Source of the DNA: Streptomyces vilmorinianum
Lineage (GTDB): Bacteria; Actinomycetota; Actinomycetes; Streptomycetales; Streptomycetaceae
Direction: 5' to 3'
DNA: 64,000 bases
NCBI RefSeq assembly: GCF_005517195.1
Contig: NZ_CP040244.1
Coordinates: 1,010,001 to 1,074,000 of the forward strand
The position numbers and the translations under genes are program-made. Shown one piece after another: positions 31,591 to 40,100 of this stretch (its first letter is position 1; each line of letters starts with the position of its first letter). The notes beneath the pieces were generated by a model. The model had not been told where the DNA came from, did no database searches, and saw only the letters and a program-made list of their open reading frames with translations.

Positions 31591-32491
31591 GGCCGTAGGT
31601 CTCCTCTGCCTTCCAGAAGTAGATGAATCCGCCCACGAAGGCCACCAGCGCCCAGCCGGCGGCGAGCGCCCAGACGTGCGGCGGCAGCAGCTCGGCGGTG
31701 TAGCTCTCGATGAGCGCGAAGCGCATCAGGTCGATGTAGACGGCCGCCGGATTGCCCTGGAGAAGGGTGATCACCGTGTCCGGGAGCCGGCCGCTCCGCG
31801 CCAGGTGCTGGATCGACCACATGGCGCCGGAGACGTACATCCAGGTGCGCAGCAGGAACGGCATGAGCTGCGCGATGTCCGGCGTACGGGCGGCGAGCCG
31901 AGCCATGACGAGCGCGACCCCGGCGTTGAACAGCGCCTGGAGGAGCAGAGCGGGGGCGGCGAGGAGCCAGCTCCAGCGGGGGAACTCGCCGAAGCAGAAC
32001 AGGATCGCCACCAGCGCGCAGAGCGAGAGGGCGAGCTGCTGGAGCTGTTGCAGCGCGAGGGCGAGGGGAAGGCTCGCGCGGGGGAAGTGCAGGGCGCGGA
32101 CGAGGCCGAGGTTCCCGCTGATCGCGCGCGTGCCGGTCATGATCGACTGCGAGGTGAAGGTCCAGACGAAGATGCCGGTGATCAGGAACGGCACGTAGTC
32201 CGGGATGTCCTGCTGGACGTTCATCAGGACGCCGAAGATCAGGTAGTAGACCGCCGCGTTGAGGAGCGGGGTCATCACCTGCCAGACCTGGCCGAGCTTC
32301 GCGTGGCTGTACTGGGCGGTGAGCCGGGCGGTCGCGAACGCGGCGATGAAGCCACGGCGCGACCAGAGCTGTCCGACGTAGGCCGGGAGGCTGGGGCGCG
32401 CGCCGCTGACGGAGAGGCCGTGGCGCAGGGCGAGCGCGCGCAGGTCCTCTTGGGGCCCGGAGTCGGGTTTCGTGAGCGTCTCGGTGGTCAC
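31583..32491 (-). CDS. ABC transporter permease, polysaccharide export type
   Basis: A 302-residue ABC2-type permease of the TagG/RfbA family with about six hydrophobic segments in the last 230 residues (for example YVPFLITGIFVWTFTSQSIMTG; LLLQALFNAGVALVMARLAA; VWALAAGWALVAFVGGFIYFW). It forms the membrane channel for the adjacent ATPase. I prefer the GTG at 32491, which has GAAAG 7 bases upstream. The ATG at 32521 would add 10 residues but lacks a ribosome site. It is transcribed divergently from the tetR gene, with operator-like repeats between them. Confidence 0.88.
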   Translation of the reverse strand: MTTETLTKPDSGPQEDLRALALRHGLSVSGARPSLPAYVGQLWSRRGFIAAFATARLTAQYSHAKLGQVWQVMTPLLNAAVYYLIFGVLMNVQQDIPDYVPFLITGIFVWTFTSQSIMTGTRAISGNLGLVRALHFPRASLPLALALQQLQQLALSLCALVAILFCFGEFPRWSWLLAAPALLLQALFNAGVALVMARLAARTPDIAQLMPFLLRTWMYVSGAMWSIQHLARSGRLPDTVITLLQGNPAAVYIDLMRFALIESYTAELLPPHVWALAAGWALVAFVGGFIYFWKAEETYGRG

Positions 32492-32540
32492 GAGGTCGCT
32501 TTCGGCGAGGGTGCAGGGCATCGCTGACGATGGAACGGGT

Positions 32541-32605
32541 CCGTATCGTCGCTACGGGGAGAGTAGGGCGAGCGTGCGTCGCAACGCAACCGTATCGTCG
32601 TGACG
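32541..32605. promoter_or_regulatory. Candidate operators between the exporter and tetR
   Basis: CCGTA-TCGTCGC-TACGG (32541-32557) is an inverted repeat. The motif CCGTATCGTCG recurs near 32590-32600, and a TGCGT-CGCA-ACGCA inverted repeat lies at about 32574-32587. All fall in the 146-base divergent gap. The arrangement fits autoregulation by the TetR protein and control of the exporter, but no site has been shown. Confidence 0.5.
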
Positions 32606-32637
32606 TCGCCGGCGCGCGGTTGGCTAGGATCCCGGTC

Positions 32638-33243
32638 ATGACGACACCCCCCGGGTCCCCCCGCCGCGCCCCCGCGGGAGCCGCCGTGCTCCGGGAGGAC
32701 GTGACCGAGGCCATTCGCGCCGCCGTCTTCGAGGAGCTGGCCGCCGTCGGGTTCGCCCGCATGTCCATCGAGGGCATCGCGCGCCGCGCGGGCGTCGGCA
32801 AGACCGCCGTCTACCGCCGCTGGAAGTCCAAGCTCTCGCTCGTCCTCGACCTCGTCGGCGCCTTCGCCACGCAGGGACTGCCGGCGCCGTCGACCGGCTC
32901 GCTGTACGGGGACGTGCGCGCGCTCCTCGAGGTCGCCTCGCACGCCCTGCGCCACCCCGTGGCCTCGCAGGTCATCCCGGACCTGCTGGTGGAGGCCGCC
33001 CGGCAGCCCGAGATCGCCGAGGCGATCAGGGCGGCCCTGCTCGACGGCCAGCAGGGCGTGGTCGCCCAGGTCGTGCGCGAGGCCGTGGACCGCGGCGAAC
33101 TGCCCGAGGGCGCGGACCCGGCCCGCGCCCTCGACCTGGTCGTGGGGCCGCTCTACTGGCGGCTGGTGGTGGTGCGCGGGGAGCTGCCGAAGGGGTACCT
33201 GGACGACCTCGCGCGCTCGGCGGTCGCGGCGCTCACGGCGTAG
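32638..33243 (+). CDS. TetR family transcriptional regulator
   Basis: A 201-residue TetR-family repressor. The N-terminal helix-turn-helix at about residues 23-70 includes AAVFEELAAVGFARMSIEGIARRAGVGKTAVYRRWKSKLSLV. A C-terminal ligand-binding domain follows (IPDLLVEAARQPEIAEAI ... VVGPLYWRLVV). It is divergent from the polysaccharide exporter, which it may repress through the repeats in the gap. The ATG at 32638 is the family-length start, with little ribosome-site signal upstream. A GGG-repeat tract follows the stop codon. Confidence 0.93.
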   Translation: MTTPPGSPRRAPAGAAVLREDVTEAIRAAVFEELAAVGFARMSIEGIARRAGVGKTAVYRRWKSKLSLVLDLVGAFATQGLPAPSTGSLYGDVRALLEVASHALRHPVASQVIPDLLVEAARQPEIAEAIRAALLDGQQGVVAQVVREAVDRGELPEGADPARALDLVVGPLYWRLVVVRGELPKGYLDDLARSAVAALTA

Positions 33244-33265
33244 ACGCGAGCACGAGTACGCGTGC

Positions 33266-33350
33266 GGGTGCGGGTGCGGGTGCGGGTGCGGGTGCGGGTG
33301 CGGGTACGGGTACGGGTACGGGTACGGGTACGCCGCCCCGTACCCGTACC
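33266..33350 (+). repeat. Hexanucleotide GGGTGC/GGGTAC array with nested hairpin
   Basis: Eleven GGG runs spaced exactly six bases apart occur at 33266-33328: six followed by TGC, one of them at the boundary, and the rest followed by TAC. Four consecutive runs with 3-base loops satisfy the G-quadruplex rule many times over. The array's end, GGTACGGGTACG (33321-33332), also pairs with CGTACCCGTACC (33339-33350) through a perfect 12-bp stem, so a hairpin and a quadruplex compete. It lies between the tetR stop and the converging sugar permease, and may terminate both. Confidence 0.9.
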
Positions 33351-33378
33351 GCCGTACCCGTAACGCCGTCCGGCGGGG

Positions 33379-34308
33379 CTACTTCACCGCGCCCGCCATC
33401 ACCCCCGAGACGAACTGCCGCTGGAAGGCGAAGAAGACCGCCAGCGGAATCACCATCGACACGAACGCACCCGGCGCGAGCACGTCGATGTTGTTCCCGA
33501 ACTGCCGGACCTGCTGCTGCAGCGCCACCGTGATCGGAGGGGACTCGGAGTCCGCGAAGATCAGTGCGACCAGCATGTCGTTCCAGACCCACAGGAACTG
33601 GAAGATGCCGAGCGAGGCGATCGCCGGCCCGCCCAGCGGCATCACGACCCGGGTGAAGAGCCGGATCTCGCCCGCCCCGTCCAGCCGCGCCGCCTCCAGC
33701 AGTTCGCGCGGAATCTCCGCGAAGAAGTTCCGCAGCAGGAAGATCGCGAAGGGCAGCCCGAAGGCGGTGTGGAAGAGCACGACCCCGAGCGTCGTCTCGA
33801 AGATGCCGACCGTGCCGAAGAGCTTCGAGACGGGCACGAGCGCGACCTGCACCGGGACCACCAGGAGACCGACGACCAGCAGGAACCACCAGTCGCGGCC
33901 GGGGAAGTCCAGCCACGCGAAGGCGTACCCGGCGAGCGAGCCGATGACGACGACCAGGACCGTGGCCGGGACGGTGATCAGGACGGTGGAGACGAGCGAA
34001 CCGGTGATCGTCTCGTTGGAGAGGATCGCGGAGTAGTTCTCGGTGGTCAGCTGGGCGGGGGAGGTGAAGACCTGCCACCAGCCGCTCTCGCTGATGTCGG
34101 CCGGGCCGCGCAGCGAGGAGAGCAGCAGACCGACCGTCGGCATCAGCCAGAACAGGCCGACGAGGACGAGGAAGACCCGCGCGGCGCCGCCCGCGGCGCG
34201 GGCGGCCAGCCGAGAGCCCAGGCCGCCTCCGCTCGATCCGTTCGAAGCGTTCGATCCGTTCGAAGCGTTCGGGGCGCTCGGAGCATTCGAAGCGTTCGAT
34301 GCCGTCAT
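33379..34308 (-). CDS. Sugar ABC transporter permease (MalG-like)
   Basis: A 309-residue inner-membrane permease of the carbohydrate uptake family. An Asn/Ser-rich N terminus of ~28 residues is encoded by a short TTCGAAGCG repeat. Six membrane segments follow. The cytoplasmic EAA loop, which docks the ATPase, reads EIPRELLEAARLDGAGEIRLFTRVVMPLGGP. It overlaps the partner permease by ATGA at 34305-34308. No ATPase gene adjoins it, so the shared multi-sugar ATPase MsiK probably powers it, as is usual in Streptomyces. Confidence 0.92.
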   Translation of the reverse strand: MTASNASNAPSAPNASNGSNASNGSSGGGLGSRLAARAAGGAARVFLVLVGLFWLMPTVGLLLSSLRGPADISESGWWQVFTSPAQLTTENYSAILSNETITGSLVSTVLITVPATVLVVVIGSLAGYAFAWLDFPGRDWWFLLVVGLLVVPVQVALVPVSKLFGTVGIFETTLGVVLFHTAFGLPFAIFLLRNFFAEIPRELLEAARLDGAGEIRLFTRVVMPLGGPAIASLGIFQFLWVWNDMLVALIFADSESPPITVALQQQVRQFGNNIDVLAPGAFVSMVIPLAVFFAFQRQFVSGVMAGAVK

Positions 34309-35609
34309 CGCCGGGCCTCCCTTCGCATCCGGCGGATGTTGAAGACCATCACCGGCAGCACGAGCAGGAGCAGCACGACGGCGATGGCGGAGCCGACCCC
34401 GAGATCTGCGTCCGTACCGAACGACGAGCGGTACAGCTGCAGGGCGAGGACGTTCGCGTCGTCCTGGGCCGACCCCGGCGCGATGATGAAGACGAGGTCG
34501 AAGACCTTCAGCACGTTGATCACGAGGGTGACCAGGACGACGGCGAGGACCGGCGCGAGGAGCGGGACCGTGATCCGGCGGAAGACCTGCCACTCGTTCG
34601 CCCCGTCGACGCGGGCGGCCTCCAGCAGTTCACGGGGCACGCTCGCGAGACCTGCCGCGATCAGGACCATCGCGAACCCGGCCCACATCCACACGTAACT
34701 CCCGATGACCGCGGGCGTGACGAGCGAAGGGCCCAGCCATTCCACGCCGTTGTACTGCTCGCGGAAGTTGCTCGCGGGCAGCCGCAGCAGGGCCCCGTCG
34801 GCCTCGGCGGCCGGGAGAACGAACGAGCCGTCGGCCGCCACCGTTGTGGACGCGACCACCGTCCCGTCCTTCACCGCCTCGACGCGCAGCCCCTTGAGAC
34901 CCAGCTCCTTCGGGTCGACCGCGTTCGCCTTCCCGCCGCCGCCCTTGGTGAAGTCGAGCCAGGCGACGCCGGTGATCCGGCCTTCCTGGAGCGGCGGTTC
35001 GTGCGCCGGGCGGGCGTCCTTCGGCATCTGCGCCGGAGCGACGCCGATCAGCGGAAGCCGCGCCGTCTCTCCCGTACGGACCGGGCTCTTGGTGACGTAC
35101 GCACCACCGCCCGCCGCCTCCAGGGGGTGGACCGGAAGCGGGCGCGCCCGTGGGAAGACGGACGACTCGGCGAACGTGTCGTGGACGCCGACCCAGACGG
35201 CGTTGGCGACGCCCCGGTCCGGATCCTGCTCGTACACGAGCCGGAAGATGATCCCGGCGGCCAGCATCGAGATGGCCATGGGCATGAAGACGATCAGCTT
35301 GAACGCCGTGCCCCAGCGCACCCGTTCGGTCAGCACCGCGAAGATCAGGCCGAGGGCGGTGGCGACGGTCGGGGCGAGGACCGCCCAGATCGCGTTGTTC
35401 TTGACGGCGGTGAGGATGGTGTCGTCGGTGAAGAGCTCGATGTAGTTGTCCAGGCCCGCGAAGGAGTCCCCGGACTTGTCGAAGAAGGAGCGCTGGACGG
35501 AGTACCCGATGGGGTAGACGACGAGCGCGCCGAGCAGCAGCAGAGCGGGGAGCAGGAACCCCGCCGCCACCGCCCTGCGCGTGCCGGTGACACTGTGCCG
35601 GGAGGCCAC
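34305..35609 (-). CDS. Sugar ABC transporter permease (MalF-like) with large extracytoplasmic insert
   Basis: A 434-residue permease, about 120-150 residues longer than typical. Membrane segments lie near 14-36, 70-92 and 104-124, then a hydrophilic insert spans about residues 145-288, with a short beta-sandwich-like segment (TSSS-free; VEAVKDGTVVASTTVAADGSF). Further segments follow from 295. The EAA loop is VPRELLEAARVDGANEWQVFRRITVPLLAP. The insert sits outside the cell between membrane segments, comparable in place to the P2 loop of E. coli MalF, and may contact the binding protein. The substrate is unknown. Confidence 0.9.
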   Translation of the reverse strand: MASRHSVTGTRRAVAAGFLLPALLLLGALVVYPIGYSVQRSFFDKSGDSFAGLDNYIELFTDDTILTAVKNNAIWAVLAPTVATALGLIFAVLTERVRWGTAFKLIVFMPMAISMLAAGIIFRLVYEQDPDRGVANAVWVGVHDTFAESSVFPRARPLPVHPLEAAGGGAYVTKSPVRTGETARLPLIGVAPAQMPKDARPAHEPPLQEGRITGVAWLDFTKGGGGKANAVDPKELGLKGLRVEAVKDGTVVASTTVAADGSFVLPAAEADGALLRLPASNFREQYNGVEWLGPSLVTPAVIGSYVWMWAGFAMVLIAAGLASVPRELLEAARVDGANEWQVFRRITVPLLAPVLAVVLVTLVINVLKVFDLVFIIAPGSAQDDANVLALQLYRSSFGTDADLGVGSAIAVVLLLLVLPVMVFNIRRMRREARR

Positions 35610-35613
35610 GGCG

Positions 35614-36972
35614 TCAGCTCTTGTAGGCCTTGGCCGCGTCGGCCTCCAGCCGCGCCTGGGTCCCGGCGATGTCCCGCGGGTTCTTCAGGAAGTCCTGGAG
35701 CGCCTTCCATTCGCCCTTGCCGGGCGTTCCGCCGAAGGACTGCGGCATCTGGTCCGACATGTCGAAGCGGAAGTCGTCCCCGGCCTCGATCAGGGCCTGG
35801 GCGATCTCGCGCTGGACGTCGTTCGGGTACGCGGTCAGGTTCAGGTTCTTGTTGGGGGAGAGAAAGCCGCCGGCGCCCGCCCAGACGGCGGCGGCGTCCG
35901 GCGAGGCGAGGAAGGTCAGCAGCGCCCGGGCGCCCTTGGTGTCCTTCAGGGCCACCGCCGCGTCGCCGCCGGTGACGACCGGGGACGCCGCGCCGACGGA
36001 CGGGAAGGGGAACACCTTCGCGTCCGTACCGATCTTGGCGCTGGTCTGCGCGATGTTGACGGCGGCGAAGTCGCCTTCGAAGACCATCGCGCCCTTGGGC
36101 TGGTCGCCGCCGGTGAAGGTCTGGGTGACCGAGACGGGGAACTCCGTCTGCAGCGCGCCGTCCGCGCCGCCCGCGATCAGATCCGGCTTGCCGAACAGCT
36201 CGGCGAGAGTGGTGAGCGCCTGGGTGACGGAGGCGTCCGTCCACTTGATCTCGTGCTTGGCGAGCTGGTCGTACTTCGCCGGGCCCGCCTGGGAGAGGTA
36301 GATGTTCTCGAACCAGTCGGTCAGGGTCCAGCCGTCGGCGCCGCCGACGGAGACCGGGGTGACGCCGGAGGCCGAGAGGGTCTCGGCGGTGGCGAGGAAG
36401 TCCTTCCAGGTCTTGGGCTCGGAGGCGCCCGCGTTTTCGAAGGCGGCGTTGTTGTACCAGATCAGGGACTTGTTGGCGGCCTTGAAGTACACGCCGTACT
36501 GCGTGCCGTCGACGGCGCCGAGGTTCCGCCAGCCCGGGGAGTAGTTCTTGAGCAGCTCGGCCTCGGCCTCGGGGCCGATCGGCTTGAGCCACTTCTGGGC
36601 GGCGGCCTGCTGGATCGCGCCGACCTGGGGGAGCATCGCCACGTCGGGCGGGGAGCCGCCGGCGATCTTCGTGCCGAGGAAGTTCACGATCGGGTCCTGG
36701 GCGGGCACGAAGGTGACGGTGGCGCCGGTGCGCTTCTCGAACTCCTTCAGGACCTTGGTGAAGTTCTCCTGCTCCGGGCCGGTCCAGACGGCGGCGACCT
36801 CGATCTTCTCGCCCTTGAGGGAGGGTAAGGAGACCGACTTCTTCTCCTTGCCGGTGCCGCCCGGCCCGGGGTCCGGGTCCTTGGAGTTCTCCCCGCCGCA
36901 GCCGGCGAGGGTGAGTGCGGTGAGGGCGGCGATCGCCGCTGCGGCCCTGCGTGTACGAAGAGTTGTACGCAT
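35614..36972 (-). CDS. Sugar ABC transporter substrate-binding lipoprotein
   Basis: A 452-residue extracellular solute-binding protein, family 1. It has a basic N terminus, a hydrophobic signal and the lipobox LTLAGC with Cys25 as lipidated residue, then a Gly/Lys/Pro linker. The mature domain starts near KIEVAAVWTGPEQENFTKVLKEFEKRTGATVTFV. This class captures oligosaccharides and feeds the two permeases encoded downstream. The stop is 5 bases before the MalF-like start. No sugar specificity can be read from the sequence. Confidence 0.92.
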   Translation of the reverse strand: MRTTLRTRRAAAAIAALTALTLAGCGGENSKDPDPGPGGTGKEKKSVSLPSLKGEKIEVAAVWTGPEQENFTKVLKEFEKRTGATVTFVPAQDPIVNFLGTKIAGGSPPDVAMLPQVGAIQQAAAQKWLKPIGPEAEAELLKNYSPGWRNLGAVDGTQYGVYFKAANKSLIWYNNAAFENAGASEPKTWKDFLATAETLSASGVTPVSVGGADGWTLTDWFENIYLSQAGPAKYDQLAKHEIKWTDASVTQALTTLAELFGKPDLIAGGADGALQTEFPVSVTQTFTGGDQPKGAMVFEGDFAAVNIAQTSAKIGTDAKVFPFPSVGAASPVVTGGDAAVALKDTKGARALLTFLASPDAAAVWAGAGGFLSPNKNLNLTAYPNDVQREIAQALIEAGDDFRFDMSDQMPQSFGGTPGKGEWKALQDFLKNPRDIAGTQARLEADAAKAYKS

Positions 36973-37107
36973 TACTGCCCCGTCTCTCCTGTGCGCGTGC
37001 GCGTCCCGTGCTCGTGCCAGTGTCGACAGGTCTACGCCGGGTGATGGGGCGCCGCAATACCGCCTTCCGCGGCGAACGGGGGATCGTGATGGGCTCGTGA
37101 CGTCCTG

Positions 37108-40100
37108 TCAGGCGTGCGTCGCGGGCGTGAGCGGGGGGACCGGCGTCGCGTCGACGGAGCGGGCCGCACGGTCGAGCGCGGACGCGAGGAGTGCGAGGTC
37201 GGTCGGGCCGTTGCCCAGCTCGCGGACGGGTCTGCGGGTGGGCGGGTCGCCCATCCGCTCCCACTCCAGCGGGACGACGGTCGGCCGCAGCGTCGCCGTG
37301 CGCGGGATGCGGCCGGTGACCCGGCCGGCCTGGAACGGGGTCACCCGGCCGTCCGGGTGCCCGAGCCGTCCCCGGCCCGGCGCGGGCTCGTCGGGACCGG
37401 CCGCGACGGGGGGCGCGTCGAGCACGACCCGGAGGCGGGCGCCATGGGCCAGCTCCGTGTCCGCCGTACGGTCCGGGCGCGCCGAGGTCGCGACCAGGTG
37501 CACCCCGAGCCGCTCACCGACCCGCGCGACGGCTTCGAGGGCCCGTACGACGGACCCGGCGGCCGGCCGCCCGGGGGATCCGAGCGCGGGCGCCACGAGC
37601 GCGTCGTAGTCGTCGACCAGCACCACGAGCCGGGGCAGGGCGGCGGCCTCGTCGTCCCCGCCCCCCACGGCCTCGGCCCGCATGCGCAGCGTCGCGCCGG
37701 CGTACGGGTCCACCTCCCCACCGGGACGCGGCACCCGCCCGGACGGGCGATCCCCGAGATCCTCGGCACCGGGGCCATCGCCGATACGTACGGTCCGGCC
37801 GCTCGCGTGGCCTTGGAGGTCGTCGGCGCCCGTGCGTGGGGTGCGGCTGCTCGGGCGGTCGGTGAGGTCGCCGTCGCCGGTGCGCGGCGTCCGGGCGCTG
37901 GGGCGGTACGTGAGGTCGTCGGCGCCCGTGCGCGCCGTGCGGCCGCTCGGACGGCTCGTCAGGTCCTCCGCGCCGGTGCGTGACGTCCGGCCGCTCGCGT
38001 GGCCCTGGAGGTCGTCGGCGCCCGTGCGCGCCGTGCGGCTGCTCGGGCGGTCGGTGAGGTCGCCGTCGCCGGTGCGCGGCGTCCGGGCGCTCGGGCGGTA
38101 CGTCAGGTCCTCCGCGCCGGTACGTACGGTCCGGCCGCTCGCGTGGCCTTGGAGGTCGTCGGCGCCCGTGCGCGCCGTGCGGCTGCTCGGGCGGTCGGTG
38201 AGGTCGCCGTCGCCGGTGCGCGGCGTCCGGGCGCTCGGGCGGTACGTCAGGTCGTCCGCGCCCGCCCTCGGGTCGCGGGTGCCGGGGCGGTCGCCGACCG
38301 TGCCCTCGCCCGTGCGGAGGGTTCGGCCGCTCGGGCGGTCGGTGAGGGGGGTGTCGGCGGGGGCCGAGCGGGCGTCGGGGACGCGGGCGGTCGTCCGGGC
38401 GCCCGGGGGCACGGTTTCCGCCGCGCTCGGCGGGCGCTGGCCGATCAGGCGGCCCGCCGCCCGGCCGTCGGCGAAGTGCCCGTCGCCCAGGATCTCCGCG
38501 CGGCGCTTCAGCTCCGCGCCCAGCGCCTGCGCGAACGCGCGCATCCGCACCGGGTCGGAGGCGACGAGGTGCTCGGTGACGTGCGGCAGCTCCGTACACG
38601 CGGCCAGGCCCTCGCCGCGCTCACCGCCCGCGCCGTCGACCAGGAGCAGGCCCAGCCGGTCGGGGCGGCCGCCGGCCGCCAGGGAGGCGGCGATCGAGCG
38701 CAGCAGTTCCGTGCGCCCGCTGCCCGCGGGCCCCTCGATCAGCAGGTGGGGGCCTTCCTCGGTCAGGTCGACCGACACCGGCCCGCGCGGACCGGCGCCC
38801 AGGACGGCCGTCCCGCCCCCGGCGGCGGCCCAGCGGGCCATCAGCGAGGCCGGCGTGGCCCGGGCGAGGCCGAGCTCGTCGAGCAGCCGGGCTGACCGGG
38901 GCAGCGCCGTCGCGGCCGTCCGCCCGTGCGTCGCGGCGGGGGCGTCCGTGCGCAGCGGGGCGACCGCCCGCCCGAAACGCTCCGCCCAGGCGACGGAGAC
39001 GGCGTCCACCACGCCGATGGTCCCGTGGCCCGCGGCCCGGCCTCCCGCCGTGCGCAGCAGCCGCAGCGCCGTCGCCACGTCGCCGCTCAGCAGGGCGACC
39101 GCCCCGCACTCGCGGAAGGCCAGCGAGGCCGCGCACGCGCTCTCGTACGTCGCGGCGACCGGGGAGACCGGGGAGGCGGCCGGAGCCTCGGCCAGACAGA
39201 GCAGATGGATGCCCGCGGCCGCCCCCGCCCCGGCGAGCCGCGCGGTCGTCTCGCGCAGCGCCGCCGAACCGGGGTCGCCGTCCACGATCACGACCGTCGC
39301 CGGCCCTTCGTAGCGGGCCGCGGCCTCGGCGACGGTCGCACGGTCGGCGCTCGGCCAGCCGGGGCCGAGCGGCCCGTCGTCGAGGCGCCGGGTCAGCTCG
39401 GCGGTACGGGCATGGGCCTGATCGCGGTCGTACGCGAGGAGGAGCCGGCAGTCCTGGCCGTGGGCCGGGCGCAGGTGCGGGAGCCAGCCGAGCCAGCCCC
39501 AGGCCCGGCGCCGCTCCTCCAGGGGGCGGTTCCGGTCCGCGCTGATCAGCACGATCTCCAGGTCGGAGGGGGAGTGCAGGGCGGCGAGCTGGGCGACGAC
39601 GGAGCGTGCGAGCCCGGCCAGCCGGTTCCCGGGGCCCGCGAGCCCGAGCGATCCCGCCTCGCGCAGCCCGACGGTGACCGGGACCCCGGACAGCTCCGCC
39701 CGGTCGGTCGTTCCGAGCCGGACCACGAGCGACTCGGGGTGGTCGGGGCCCCGCTCCCAGAGCCGCGGGCCGGGGCCGAGCGCGGTGAGCAGCACGGCGG
39801 CCGGATCGGGCCAGGTCTCGGCGACCGGCGGACGACCGGCGGCCCGGTCCGTACCGGACGCGGCGCCGGGACCGGCACCGGCGCCCACGCCGGTCTCGGA
39901 CCCGGGGACCGGCAGGTCCTCCCTGGCGCCGGTGAGCCGCCGGGCCCAGGCTCCGATCCCGCGCTTGCCGCGCGCGGGCGGCGCCTGGCGCGCGGTCTGC
40001 CGGGTCCTGCTGTGCGCCTCGCCCTCGCCGTCCAGGGGCTCCTCGGCGCGCGCGTGCGCGGGGGAGCCGCCGTGGGCCGGGTCCGGGGGGATGCGCATGT

